This document shows, one piece after another, positions 50,572-58,284 of a stretch of DNA of 58,284 nucleotides; the first letter of the stretch is position 1, and each line of letters starts with the position of its first letter. Origin of the DNA: JBAXTE01 sp964653595. Its GTDB lineage: Bacteria; Bacteroidota; Bacteroidia; Bacteroidales; WCHB1-69. Both the position numbers and the translations under genes were made by a program. The DNA is taken from contig CAZZHH010000021.1 of NCBI GenBank assembly GCA_964653595.1, positions 1 to 58,284 on the forward strand, given 5' to 3'. The notes below the pieces were generated by a model. The model had not been told where the DNA came from and did not search any database. It saw only the letters and a list, made by a program, of their open reading frames with translations.

Positions 50572-51972
50572 TTATATTCCAATAGTATATATCACCCTCA
50601 TCCCATTAAGGTAATAACCTTCGATAGAAATTCCTCCCTTTTTTGTTTTGAGATAATTCTCAACGTCAGTAGGTTCATTCATCACTTTTCTATCAATAGA
50701 TATTAAAATAAACCCTTCTTGAATTCCAGCGTTTTTAAACAATCCTTTTTCTAATCGTTCTACTTTAAGACCACTATTTAATCGTAATAGTTGTTTTGTT
50801 TTTTTATCTATCGGTGTTAAAACCGCCCCAATAAATTGAGCAACATTTACCTCCTCTTTTTTTACGATAGAGGTATTTCCATTTTTATTTCTTAGGGTTA
50901 TCTTTTTTAATATCGTCTTATTATCGCGTAAAATGAGAGCATCTACTTTGTCTCCTGGTCTGTGTTGTCCTAAAAACTCTTTTAATTCTGAGTAACTGTT
51001 AATTTCCAAGCCATTGAGAGATAAAAGCACATCTCCTTTTTGAATATCACTTTCGGAGGAGGATCCATTGGGATCGATGTTATTAACATAAATCCCCTTG
51101 ATTATCTCCATCTTAATATCAGAGGCTAGTTTGCTGTTTATTTCAGAAAAAGAGGCTCCCATAAAAGCTCTTTGTACTTCGCCGTAATTTTTCAAATCTT
51201 CTGCTACTTTTTTAGCTACGTTAGACGGAATTGCAAAGGAATAACCAGCATAAGAGCCAGTATTTGAAGCAATAGCAGCATTAATACCTACCAATTCACC
51301 TTTTATATTTACTAATGCCCCACCACTATTTCCAGGATTCACAGCGGCATCGGTTTGTAAAAAAGACTCAATATTACTATTGCTACCCAAAATATTTAAA
51401 TTTCGTGCTTTTGCACTGATAATACCAGCAGTTACGGTAGATGTAAGATTAAAAGGATTCCCAACAGCTAACACCCACTCTCCAACTCTAACCTTATCGG
51501 AATTTCCATACTTTAGAACAGGTAAATTAGTAGCGGAAATTTTAATTAAAGCCAAATCGGTAGTTATATCCGTTCCTATTAACTCGGCAGTAAACTCTCT
51601 TTTATCGTTAAGGGTTACGGTGATAACTTTCGCATCTTGAACTACATGGTTGTTGGTAATAATATATCCATTACTTTCTATTATCACCCCCGAACCGGTT
51701 GCAACAAGCATTTGAACACCTCCTTGTGGATTTCTAAAGGAGAATGGATTCCCAAACCCAAAAAAATCGTCATAAACAGTACTTTTTCTTTCAAACTCAG
51801 TTTTAATATGAACAACTGCATGTACAGAGAGTTCGGCAGCAGAGGTAAAATCTGGTCCTGTTTTAATAGCAAATTCATTATTTTGAGCCACTGTTCGAAA
51901 AGGCAATATACTTATCATCCACAGGATATTTAAAAAGAGAATTCTTTTTTTCATTTTCTTATAGGATTTCAT
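50572..51972 (-). CDS. HtrA/Do-family periplasmic serine protease
   Basis: 466 residues. A signal peptide (ILWMISILPFRTVAQ) exports it to the periplasm. The trypsin-like domain holds the full triad: His109 (TNNHVV), Asp139 (TTDLALI) and Ser217 (NPGNSGGAL). Two PDZ domains follow (about 265-355, ending near VDALILRDN; and about 380-466, degenerate). It degrades or refolds misfolded envelope proteins; the DegP/DegQ subtype cannot be told from the sequence alone. An alternative start is Met7. It lies 61 bp beyond the rpoD start in the same leftward direction. Confidence 0.95.
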   Translation of the reverse strand: MKSYKKMKKRILFLNILWMISILPFRTVAQNNEFAIKTGPDFTSAAELSVHAVVHIKTEFERKSTVYDDFFGFGNPFSFRNPQGGVQMLVATGSGVIIESNGYIITNNHVVQDAKVITVTLNDKREFTAELIGTDITTDLALIKISATNLPVLKYGNSDKVRVGEWVLAVGNPFNLTSTVTAGIISAKARNLNILGSNSNIESFLQTDAAVNPGNSGGALVNIKGELVGINAAIASNTGSYAGYSFAIPSNVAKKVAEDLKNYGEVQRAFMGASFSEINSKLASDIKMEIIKGIYVNNIDPNGSSSESDIQKGDVLLSLNGLEINSYSELKEFLGQHRPGDKVDALILRDNKTILKKITLRNKNGNTSIVKKEEVNVAQFIGAVLTPIDKKTKQLLRLNSGLKVERLEKGLFKNAGIQEGFILISIDRKVMNEPTDVENYLKTKKGGISIEGYYLNGMRVIYTIGI

Positions 51973-52128
51973 TTTTAACGATTAACTTAATATATAAACC
52001 AAAATGCACCATCTATATTTACTAACAATTATTTTAGTTGAACAGAAACGATTTTTGTACTTCTTTAGTATCTATAAAAAACTAATTTTTGTTAATTATT
52101 ATCTAGCTTCAACAATACATTTTTTCAT

Positions 52129-52136
52129 TATCTTTG
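52129..52136 (+). promoter_or_regulatory. -7 promoter element for the 52156 gene
   Basis: TATCTTTG matches TAnnTTTG, 27 bp before ATG 52156. Confidence 0.6.
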
Positions 52137-52155
52137 CAATAGAATAATCATCCAT

Positions 52156-52815
52156 ATGCTGAAATACAAAAAAAAACAAATTGTTAGAAATATCATGGCA
52201 GTTATCATACCAATTTTATTGATAACAATCACCATTTTGGCATTAACCTATTATAAGAAATTAGATTTAAGAAAGATAGATGTAGTGAAAAGCACAAAAA
52301 ACTTTTTTTTCTCTAAAGATAGCTCGCAAACTCTTCGTGACAAAAAGACACTTACAATTGACAAAATAGTGGAAAAAAAAGACAATTTGTCGTTTACAGA
52401 GATTCCAGCAGAAGATTGGGGAGACGACTCTATTGGAGAAATAGCTCATTTTGAAGGAAACACTCCCGCTATTTATGAAAATCTAGACACCAATCAAGTG
52501 GTTACAGATGTTCTTCTTGCAAAGAAAAAGTATATTATTCCTATCAGTAAAAAAGAGATTGAAATCGACTCATTACTCATGAACAAGAACACCAATGATA
52601 AATTCATTCCTTTCACTCTTGAATTTTGGGTGTCTCCTATCGGTTTTTCCGGATATAAAAAGTCAAAAAATAAAGCTATCCTCTTTGGAGTGACCGACAT
52701 CGACAATACTGAATTATTTATTGAAGATTCAAAATTCTACTTGATTATCAACAGTGATTTATTTTTACTAGAACCTTCCAATGAATTTTCTAAACTTGTT
52801 CCCATTCAAAAATAA
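52156..52815 (+). CDS. Membrane-anchored protein of unknown function
   Basis: 219 residues. A basic N-terminus (MLKYKKKQIVRN) is followed by one hydrophobic helix (MAVIIPILLITITILALTYY), giving an N-in anchored protein with a periplasmic body. The body has no motif I recognise; it is rich in Asp, Lys and Ser to about residue 110 and then strand-like (FIPFTLEFWVSPIGF, FYLIINSDLFLL). It has its own promoter element and precedes dapF by 74 bp. Confidence 0.65.
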   Translation: MLKYKKKQIVRNIMAVIIPILLITITILALTYYKKLDLRKIDVVKSTKNFFFSKDSSQTLRDKKTLTIDKIVEKKDNLSFTEIPAEDWGDDSIGEIAHFEGNTPAIYENLDTNQVVTDVLLAKKKYIIPISKKEIEIDSLLMNKNTNDKFIPFTLEFWVSPIGFSGYKKSKNKAILFGVTDIDNTELFIEDSKFYLIINSDLFLLEPSNEFSKLVPIQK

Positions 52816-52889
52816 CTTCTCTAACCAACCCTTAATTATCAACACACGAACTGTATATTTAACTATTTTGAAAGAAAAAAATTAGATTT

Positions 52890-53687
52890 ATGACTCTCAA
52901 CTTTTCCAAATTTCATGGTGCAGGTAACGACTTCATTCTTGTCGACAATAGAGATAAAGAAAGCAATTTAAACCAAGAGCAAATTCAGTTTCTTTGCCAT
53001 AGAAGGCTAGGAATTGGCGCCGACGGATTGATTCTTTTAGAATCGCCCAAAACAACTAGTTCTTTATTTTCCATGAAATATTTCAATGCCGATGGATTAG
53101 AAGGAACAATGTGTGGTAATGGTGGTAGGTGTATCACTGCTTTTGCAAATCAACTGGGGTTGAGTCAAAGCTCCTTTGTTTTTGATGCCATAGATGGAAT
53201 TCACCATTCCAACATACTTTCTTGCTCAAACGAATCTTTTTATGATGTAACTCTAAAAATGAAAAGAGTAGAAAAAATCACCGAAATGGAGGAAGATTCT
53301 TTTTTAGATACTGGATCGCCTCATTTAGTAGTTTTTGTAGATAACGCAAAAAATGCAGATGTAGTTGGCATGGGTAAAATGCTACGAAACCATTCTCGAT
53401 TTGCACCAGGAGGGACCAACGTTAACTTTGTCTCATTTTCAAAAGGGAAGTTATTTGTACGCACTTATGAACGTGGAGTGGAAGACGAAACCTTATCCTG
53501 TGGAACTGGAATTACAGCATCTGCTTTGGCAATTGCTAAAAAACTAGCTCTCCCACTTGAGCAAATTGAGGTTGCAACGTTGGGAGGAAATTTTAGCGTA
53601 ACCTTTAAACAAGATGGAACTATTTTCGATGATATCTGGCTTCAAGGTCCCGTAAAATTTGTATTTCAAGGAACTGTTATTGTTTAA
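52890..53687 (+). CDS. dapF: Diaminopimelate epimerase
   Basis: 265 residues. It converts LL- to meso-diaminopimelate for lysine and peptidoglycan. The two catalytic Cys are in MCGNGGRC and LSCGTGITASA. FSKFHGAGNDFILVDNR at the N-terminus, GADGLILLE, GSPHLVVFV and RTYERGVEDETLSCG are family blocks. Its TAA overlaps the convergent stop at 53684 by the four bases TTAA. dapD lies 3.7 kb downstream in the same direction. Confidence 0.97.
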   Translation: MTLNFSKFHGAGNDFILVDNRDKESNLNQEQIQFLCHRRLGIGADGLILLESPKTTSSLFSMKYFNADGLEGTMCGNGGRCITAFANQLGLSQSSFVFDAIDGIHHSNILSCSNESFYDVTLKMKRVEKITEMEEDSFLDTGSPHLVVFVDNAKNADVVGMGKMLRNHSRFAPGGTNVNFVSFSKGKLFVRTYERGVEDETLSCGTGITASALAIAKKLALPLEQIEVATLGGNFSVTFKQDGTIFDDIWLQGPVKFVFQGTVIV

Positions 53688-54475
53688 AAACAAAATCCCA
53701 AATTGTATTTAAGGGAGACAATTGGGTTGATTCCCGTTTTTAATTGATCTTTCTTCTCGTATACAAATGGATAATAATTCGGATTAATTGGCATAAAAAG
53801 ATCCCATTTACTAAATTTTACACCCAATCCAAATCCAATGTTGTGAATAAAAACAACTTTTGGAATTGCACTCTTCCAGGAATAACCCAAATTCAAGGTT
53901 ACGTATGTATTCTTGTACGAAAAGGAGCTATTTTTATACCCTTTTCCCCCTAAAAAAAACTCCTGATTAGCCTTTTTAAAGACCAAATCCAGGAACATAC
54001 TAGAATTATTAAAAGTTGAAAAATAATTTCTAACAGCAATCGAATAAAGATACCCTGAACTGAAAGAGCCATCTACCAACATTTTTCTTAAGGGTAAGAC
54101 ATTATATAGAAAATAATCCTTATCATAAAATTCTTCATTCCACAATCCTCCCATAATCATCGAATTTATTTGATTGACATAATTTTCGGCAAAGCAAATA
54201 CCTATTCCAGCTTCTATTGTTATATTTTTTATCAGCTTTTGTTCGTATAATAAGCCAAACTCACCTCTTGATAATTCCAAGGTAGAAATTTTAATTGCAT
54301 GAGGTAAAACGGTGAAGGTGGAAGACGAATTTAAACCACCATCATTTTTACCTGTACCACCAAAAATAGAGGTTGGGGGTGGTGAAAATTTTTCATCTAA
54401 AGGATTAGAATTTTGAGAATAAGCATGTAACGTAAGTACCAAAAGGAGCATTAAGAGAAACCTGTTAATAATCAT
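53684..54475 (-). CDS. Predicted outer-membrane beta-barrel protein
   Basis: 263 residues from ATG 54475, which gives a signal peptide (MIINRFLLMLLLVLTLHAYSQ). The rest has alternating hydrophobic strands with aromatic ends (GEFGLLYEQKLIKNITIEAGIGICF, YLYSIAVRNYFSTF, NTYVTLNLGYSWK, NIGFGLGVKF) and finishes SLKYNLGFCF, consistent with a C-terminal barrel strand. No named family recognised. It begins 31 bp after the DUF502 gene and shares that transcript. Confidence 0.65.
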   Translation of the reverse strand: MIINRFLLMLLLVLTLHAYSQNSNPLDEKFSPPPTSIFGGTGKNDGGLNSSSTFTVLPHAIKISTLELSRGEFGLLYEQKLIKNITIEAGIGICFAENYVNQINSMIMGGLWNEEFYDKDYFLYNVLPLRKMLVDGSFSSGYLYSIAVRNYFSTFNNSSMFLDLVFKKANQEFFLGGKGYKNSSFSYKNTYVTLNLGYSWKSAIPKVVFIHNIGFGLGVKFSKWDLFMPINPNYYPFVYEKKDQLKTGINPIVSLKYNLGFCF

Positions 54476-54506
54476 GAAATTAAATATATTAATGGAAGAA
54501 AAAAAT

Positions 54507-55061
54507 CTATGAAGTAAGGCCACCAGATACGATAAACTTCATTACTTCAGCAGAGGAAGCATCTAATTGATTAACTCGAGAAGCATCCACAATAAAAAGA
54601 TCGCCAGCGATAGAAACCGACATGGGAATATAAACAGCAATTTTTGTCTCAGGAAGTCCCAGAAATTGAAGATTTTCTTCCATAACAAAACCGATTCTCT
54701 CAAGTCCGTTATTATCAATTTGCACCAAAACTGGTTTGTCAAATTTTTTCTTTTGTCCTACAAAAGCAGAAACTAGGTCCTTAACAGAAGAATAAATTGT
54801 TTTTATAAGTGGTGTTTTTTCAAAAATTTTTTCAGCAGAGTGAAGTATCGGTTTGTGAATAAATCGAGTTGCAATCCATCCAATAACAGTAATTCCAATA
54901 AGAGCGGCTAAGATTCCAACACCAGGAATTTTGGTATTAAACAAGGAATCAAAAAACAATACAACTACGATCAATAAATATATTGTAATTCCGATGGGTG
55001 CAGTATAAAACAGCCCTTGCAAAAAATATTGTACAGTTCGCTTCCAAAATATTTTCATCAT
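54507..55061 (-). CDS. DUF502 family membrane protein
   Basis: 184 residues. Two membrane helices (GLFYTAPIGITIYLLIVVVLFF and GVGILAALIGITVIGWIA) precede a soluble domain with TPLIKTIYSSVKDLVSAF, GFVMEEN and VYIPMSVSIAGDLFIVDASRV, the layout of DUF502 proteins. Function unknown. Translation may begin at either of two adjacent ATGs. A TATTTTTG element at 55124-55131 lies upstream, divergent from the antiporter promoter. Confidence 0.88.
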   Translation of the reverse strand: MMKIFWKRTVQYFLQGLFYTAPIGITIYLLIVVVLFFDSLFNTKIPGVGILAALIGITVIGWIATRFIHKPILHSAEKIFEKTPLIKTIYSSVKDLVSAFVGQKKKFDKPVLVQIDNNGLERIGFVMEENLQFLGLPETKIAVYIPMSVSIAGDLFIVDASRVNQLDASSAEVMKFIVSGGLTS

Positions 55062-55123
55062 ACTAATTTTCGTTTTTTGAGAAAGAAATTTAATTATTCC
55101 CTATTCCATATTTGTAACATCTA

Positions 55124-55131
55124 CAAAAATA
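55124..55131 (-). promoter_or_regulatory. -7 promoter element for the DUF502 gene
   Basis: The minus strand reads TATTTTTG, 63 bp before the start at 55061. Confidence 0.5.
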
Positions 55132-55176
55132 GACAAAAATCAACAGAATAAATATTTAATTTAAGAATAAAAACTG

Positions 55177-55184
55177 TAATTTTG
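55177..55184 (+). promoter_or_regulatory. -7 promoter element for the antiporter-dapD operon
   Basis: TAATTTTG matches TAnnTTTG and lies 15 bp before ATG 55199. Confidence 0.6.
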
Positions 55185-55198
55185 AAAAAAAATAATAT

Positions 55199-57349
55199 AT
55201 GCTTGATTTTTTCGAACAGTTATTAAAGGAGTTTACTCTGCCACTTACAAGTCCTGTTTTAGTCTTTTCTCTGGTGCTCATGATTATTCTAATGACTCCT
55301 ATTTTACTGAAAAAACTAAATATTCCCTCCATTGTAGGACTCATCTTATCAGGAGTATTAATAGGCCCTTTTGGGTTTGGAGTATTAGAAAAAAATGCAG
55401 CTGTTGATTTATTTTCTACCATAGGGTTATTGTATATTATGTTTATTGCTGGTTTAGACCTCGATTTAGCTCAATTTAAATCCTATCGTTATAAAAGTCT
55501 TGTGTTTGGGTTCTTTACTTTTGCATTTCCCTTTGGTGTGGGGTTTCCAGTGTGCTATTATTTATTAGACATGGGTATGAATGCTAGTATTCTAACTGCT
55601 TCTATGTTTTCCACACACACTTTAGTTTCTTATCCCATTGTCAGCAAATTGGGTATCACAAAAAACCAAGCTGTAGCGATAACCATAGGAGGAACCATTT
55701 TAACAGATACAGCAGTATTGTTATTGTTAGCTATGGTTTTAAACAACCATCATGGAAATTTGAATGAAGCATTTTGGGTAAGGATTTCTATATCTATTTC
55801 AATTTTTATTGGAATCATGTTTTTCATTATACCAAAAGTGTCGAGGTGGTTTTTTCAAAAGCTTGAAAGCGAAAAACATTCCCATTACATTTTTGTATTA
55901 TCGGTAGTGTTTTTTGCTGCATTTTTATCTCAAGTAGCTGGATTAGAACCAATTATCGGAGCTTTTACTGCCGGATTAGCACTTAATAAACTTATCCCAC
56001 AATCCTCAGCTTTGATGAATAGAATTGAGTTTATTGGTAACGCATTATTTATTCCATTTTTCTTGATAAGCGTGGGGATGATTGTTAACATAAGCGTAGT
56101 TTTCCAGGGTACTTTTGCAATATATATGGCACTCACTCTTTCGGCAGTTGCATTATTTGGAAAATGGATTGCTGCTTTTTTAACTCAATTAATTTTTAAA
56201 TATACATCATCCCAACGAGGGCTAATTTTTGGGTTAAGTAGTTCGCATGCAGCTGCTACTCTAGCTGTCATACTTGTAGGTTATAACAATCAGATTTTGG
56301 ATGTTAATGTCCTAAATGGCACCATTATATTGATTTTAATTACCTGTATCGTTTCTTCGTTTGCCACAGAAAAAGCAGCAAAAAAAATTGCCATTCAAGG
56401 GGAGTTAGACAATAACTCCGACAAAATTGAATTTCGATCAGGCGAACATATCTTAATTCCATATTCAGAAAGTAAAAACTTTGATAAGATTTTAGATTTT
56501 GCAGTTTTAATAAAAGAAAAGAAATCCATTTTTCCCCTTTCCATATTATCCATTGTCCCAAATGATAGCGAGTCCGAAATAAATATTCAAAAAGCGAAAC
56601 AACAATTCATCAGCACGAAATCTCAGGCATCCGCATCTGAGGTGACTGTCAATTTTATCGCGACCATCGACCACAACCCTGTTGGAGGTATTGTACGAAC
56701 TTCTCGAGAGATTATTGCTGACATTATCATTGTTGATTGGATAGAAAAAACGGGAGTTGTAGATTTTATTCTTGGAGAAAAAGTATCAGCGATTCTCAAA
56801 ACAAGTGAGAAAACCATTTTTTTGACTTCTATTACTAAACCCTTTATCTCACACGCCAGAATAGTTCTGATGATACCCCCACTATCTGAAATGGAACTAG
56901 GATTTTCTCAACTTATCGAAAAAATTTCTAAACTTTCCATTGAGCTCTCTATTCCAATATTGATTTTTTGCAACGAAAGAAGTACTGTTTCAATGAAGTC
57001 TCTTTTTACAAAAAACAGATGGAGAGCGACCGTAAAATATGAAGATTTTAATGAATGGGAAGACTTTTTAATACTTTCAAAATTCATCGATACAAAAGAT
57101 TTAATTATTCTAATATCCTCGAGAAGGGGAGCCATTTCATACTTTCCTCAAGTAGAAAACATACCTACAAAAATTAAAAAGTACTATCCAGATCATAATT
57201 TTATTGTATGTTTTCCAAAACAAAACAATCAATCAGATATCACACAAATGGGGAACATCGACATGTCAACACCAGGAGTTATAAATACTGGAATTGAAAC
57301 TATTCAAAAAATTGGAAAGGGAATCGGAGATTTACTTAAAAACAAATAA
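55199..57349 (+). CDS. CPA2-family cation:proton antiporter with C-terminal USP-like region
   Basis: 716 residues. Residues ~15-395 are a CPA2/KefB-type transporter with about 12 helices (PSIVGLILSGVLIGPFGFG, LYIMFIAGLDLDLAQF, GGTILTDTAVLLLLAMVL with the TD ion-site motif, PIIGAFTAGLALN, LFIPFFLISVGM). The C-terminal 300 residues are soluble and lack an obvious Rossmann TrkA-N motif; EHILIPYSESKNFDKILDFAVLI begins like a universal-stress-protein domain, probably in tandem. It likely exchanges Na+ or K+ for H+. dapD starts 8 bp after its stop. Confidence 0.9.
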   Translation: MLDFFEQLLKEFTLPLTSPVLVFSLVLMIILMTPILLKKLNIPSIVGLILSGVLIGPFGFGVLEKNAAVDLFSTIGLLYIMFIAGLDLDLAQFKSYRYKSLVFGFFTFAFPFGVGFPVCYYLLDMGMNASILTASMFSTHTLVSYPIVSKLGITKNQAVAITIGGTILTDTAVLLLLAMVLNNHHGNLNEAFWVRISISISIFIGIMFFIIPKVSRWFFQKLESEKHSHYIFVLSVVFFAAFLSQVAGLEPIIGAFTAGLALNKLIPQSSALMNRIEFIGNALFIPFFLISVGMIVNISVVFQGTFAIYMALTLSAVALFGKWIAAFLTQLIFKYTSSQRGLIFGLSSSHAAATLAVILVGYNNQILDVNVLNGTIILILITCIVSSFATEKAAKKIAIQGELDNNSDKIEFRSGEHILIPYSESKNFDKILDFAVLIKEKKSIFPLSILSIVPNDSESEINIQKAKQQFISTKSQASASEVTVNFIATIDHNPVGGIVRTSREIIADIIIVDWIEKTGVVDFILGEKVSAILKTSEKTIFLTSITKPFISHARIVLMIPPLSEMELGFSQLIEKISKLSIELSIPILIFCNERSTVSMKSLFTKNRWRATVKYEDFNEWEDFLILSKFIDTKDLIILISSRRGAISYFPQVENIPTKIKKYYPDHNFIVCFPKQNNQSDITQMGNIDMSTPGVINTGIETIQKIGKGIGDLLKNK

Positions 57350-57357
57350 CATTCATA

Positions 57358-58176
57358 ATGGATACAAATATAATTAACACCATCAACTCCATCTGGGAGA
57401 ATCGATCCCTTTTAAATGAAAATAAAAATATTGAAATCATTCATCATATCATTGAAAAATTAGATAAAGGAACCTTGAGGGTTGCTACACCTATAAATGA
57501 TAAATGGCAAGTAAATGAATGGGTGAAAAAATCGGTCATTCTGTATTTTCTAACAAAAAAAATGGAGACTTTAAACATAGGTCCTCTAGAGTTTCATGAC
57601 AAAATTCCATTAAAAAAAGATTATGCTTCTAAAGGGGTTCGGGTTGTCCCTCATGCCGTTGCCAGATATGGGTCCTTTTTAGCCAACGGCGTAATATTAA
57701 TGCCATCTTATGTAAATATTGGAGCATACGTGGATAGTGGCACAATGGTCGACACATGGGCAACAGTAGGTTCTTGTGCTCAAATCGGAAAAAATGTACA
57801 CCTTAGCGGTGGTGTGGGTATTGGAGGAGTACTAGAACCAATTCAAGCAAGTCCGGTTATCATTGAAGATAATTGTTTTATTGGTTCTCGTTCGATCATT
57901 GTAGAAGGAGCACACATTTGTAAAGAGGCTGTTTTGGGCGCAAACGTAGTTATAACTGCATCCACTAATATTATTGATGTCACAAATAAAGAGCAAATTG
58001 AATATAGGGGATATGTTCCTGAACGATCGGTAGTAATACCAGGCTCAATCCCTAAAACATTTCCTTCAGGGGTATACAATGTGCCCTGTGCGCTGATTAT
58101 TGGGAAAAGAAAACCATCTACTGATCTAAAAACCTCATTAAATGATGCCCTTAGAGAATATGGAGTATCGGTATAA
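57358..58176 (+). CDS. dapD: 2,3,4,5-tetrahydropyridine-2,6-dicarboxylate N-succinyltransferase
   Basis: 272 residues. It succinylates tetrahydrodipicolinate in the diaminopimelate pathway. The N-terminal helical part (IWENRSLL, DKGTLRVA, VNEWVKKSVILYFL) is followed by a left-handed beta-helix of hexapeptide repeats (MPSYVNIGAYVDSGTMVDTWATVGSCAQIGKNVHLSGGVGIGGVLEP, VIIEDNCFIGSRSIIVEGA). It shares an operon with the antiporter, 8 bp upstream. With dapF nearby, the succinylase branch is indicated. Confidence 0.97.
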   Translation: MDTNIINTINSIWENRSLLNENKNIEIIHHIIEKLDKGTLRVATPINDKWQVNEWVKKSVILYFLTKKMETLNIGPLEFHDKIPLKKDYASKGVRVVPHAVARYGSFLANGVILMPSYVNIGAYVDSGTMVDTWATVGSCAQIGKNVHLSGGVGIGGVLEPIQASPVIIEDNCFIGSRSIIVEGAHICKEAVLGANVVITASTNIIDVTNKEQIEYRGYVPERSVVIPGSIPKTFPSGVYNVPCALIIGKRKPSTDLKTSLNDALREYGVSV

Positions 58177-58284
58177 TTTAATTCATTATTGAATAATTCA
58201 ACTTATGATTACACACAGATAATCTATTCTGAATTTTTAAAAGTAGCTCTATAACCTTTTGACAAAAAAAAAGCCTTCAATTTC
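58177..58284. other. Downstream of dapD to window end
   Basis: No gene seen. The last bases (a run of A followed by AGCC) look like the left arm of a terminator cut by the window edge. Confidence 0.3.

Overview
The window comes from a low-GC member of the Bacteroidota, most likely an anaerobic, Bacteroidales-like organism. The evidence: a 286-residue primary sigma factor of the Bacteroidota type; many genes preceded by the Bacteroidota -7 element TAnnTTTG; four proteins with signal peptides and type IX secretion (T9SS) C-terminal sorting domains; a PorE-like OmpA protein; a GldH-like lipoprotein; and a DUF4468 protein. A lysine 5,6-aminomutase cluster points to amino-acid fermentation. I cannot name a genus.

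Layout. 1-6.6 kb is a visibly GC-richer block: a pyruvate-phosphate-dikinase-derived protein that lacks the PEP/pyruvate barrel and carries a huge unknown N-terminus, a divergent GAPDH paralogue, and convergent normal gapA, separated by a 29-bp perfect terminator stem. 6.7-17 kb is housekeeping: cyclophilin, RNase H, GldH-like lipoprotein, uvrC, an MltF-like transglycosylase, thiL, tRNA-Phe, and a leftward thyA-folA-DUF4468-pyrF-YwqK-like run. 17-22 kb holds a T9SS type B cargo protein (CUB-like, P-domain-like and PKD modules) and the PorE-like OmpA protein. 22.3-29.3 kb is a leftward lysine-fermentation operon: kamC (MutS-like reactivase ATPase), an FCP1-like HAD phosphatase, kamD, a four-helix-bundle (S23) insertion, kamE, a lone CoA-transferase B subunit, and thiolase. 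29.5-35.2 kb: acyltransferase, guanine deaminase, the three-gene proton-translocating transhydrogenase, convergent glpK.

35.2-41.9 kb is the accessory part. A gene-free kilobase contains nested hairpins and an eight-unit, 44-bp-period tandem array of GC-rich hairpins. It is followed by a 1,214-residue T9SS adhesin-like gene whose natural ATG is thrown out of frame by an (AC)6 tract, a strong candidate for phase variation. A second small T9SS cargo gene and a cluster of short palindromic repeats follow. 42-58 kb: tdk, a conserved unknown protein, a GT39-type membrane glycosyltransferase, a large T9SS beta-propeller/LamG protein, pyrG, rpoD, an HtrA protease, dapF, small envelope proteins, a KefB-type antiporter and dapD.

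The genes combine amino-acid fermentation (lysine to acetate/butyrate), NAD(P)H balancing by the transhydrogenase, nucleotide synthesis and salvage, diaminopimelate synthesis, and a T9SS surface layer. The most novel-looking items are the (AC)n contingency tract, the 44-bp hairpin array, the barrel-less dikinase paired with a GAPDH paralogue, and the altered kam operon.
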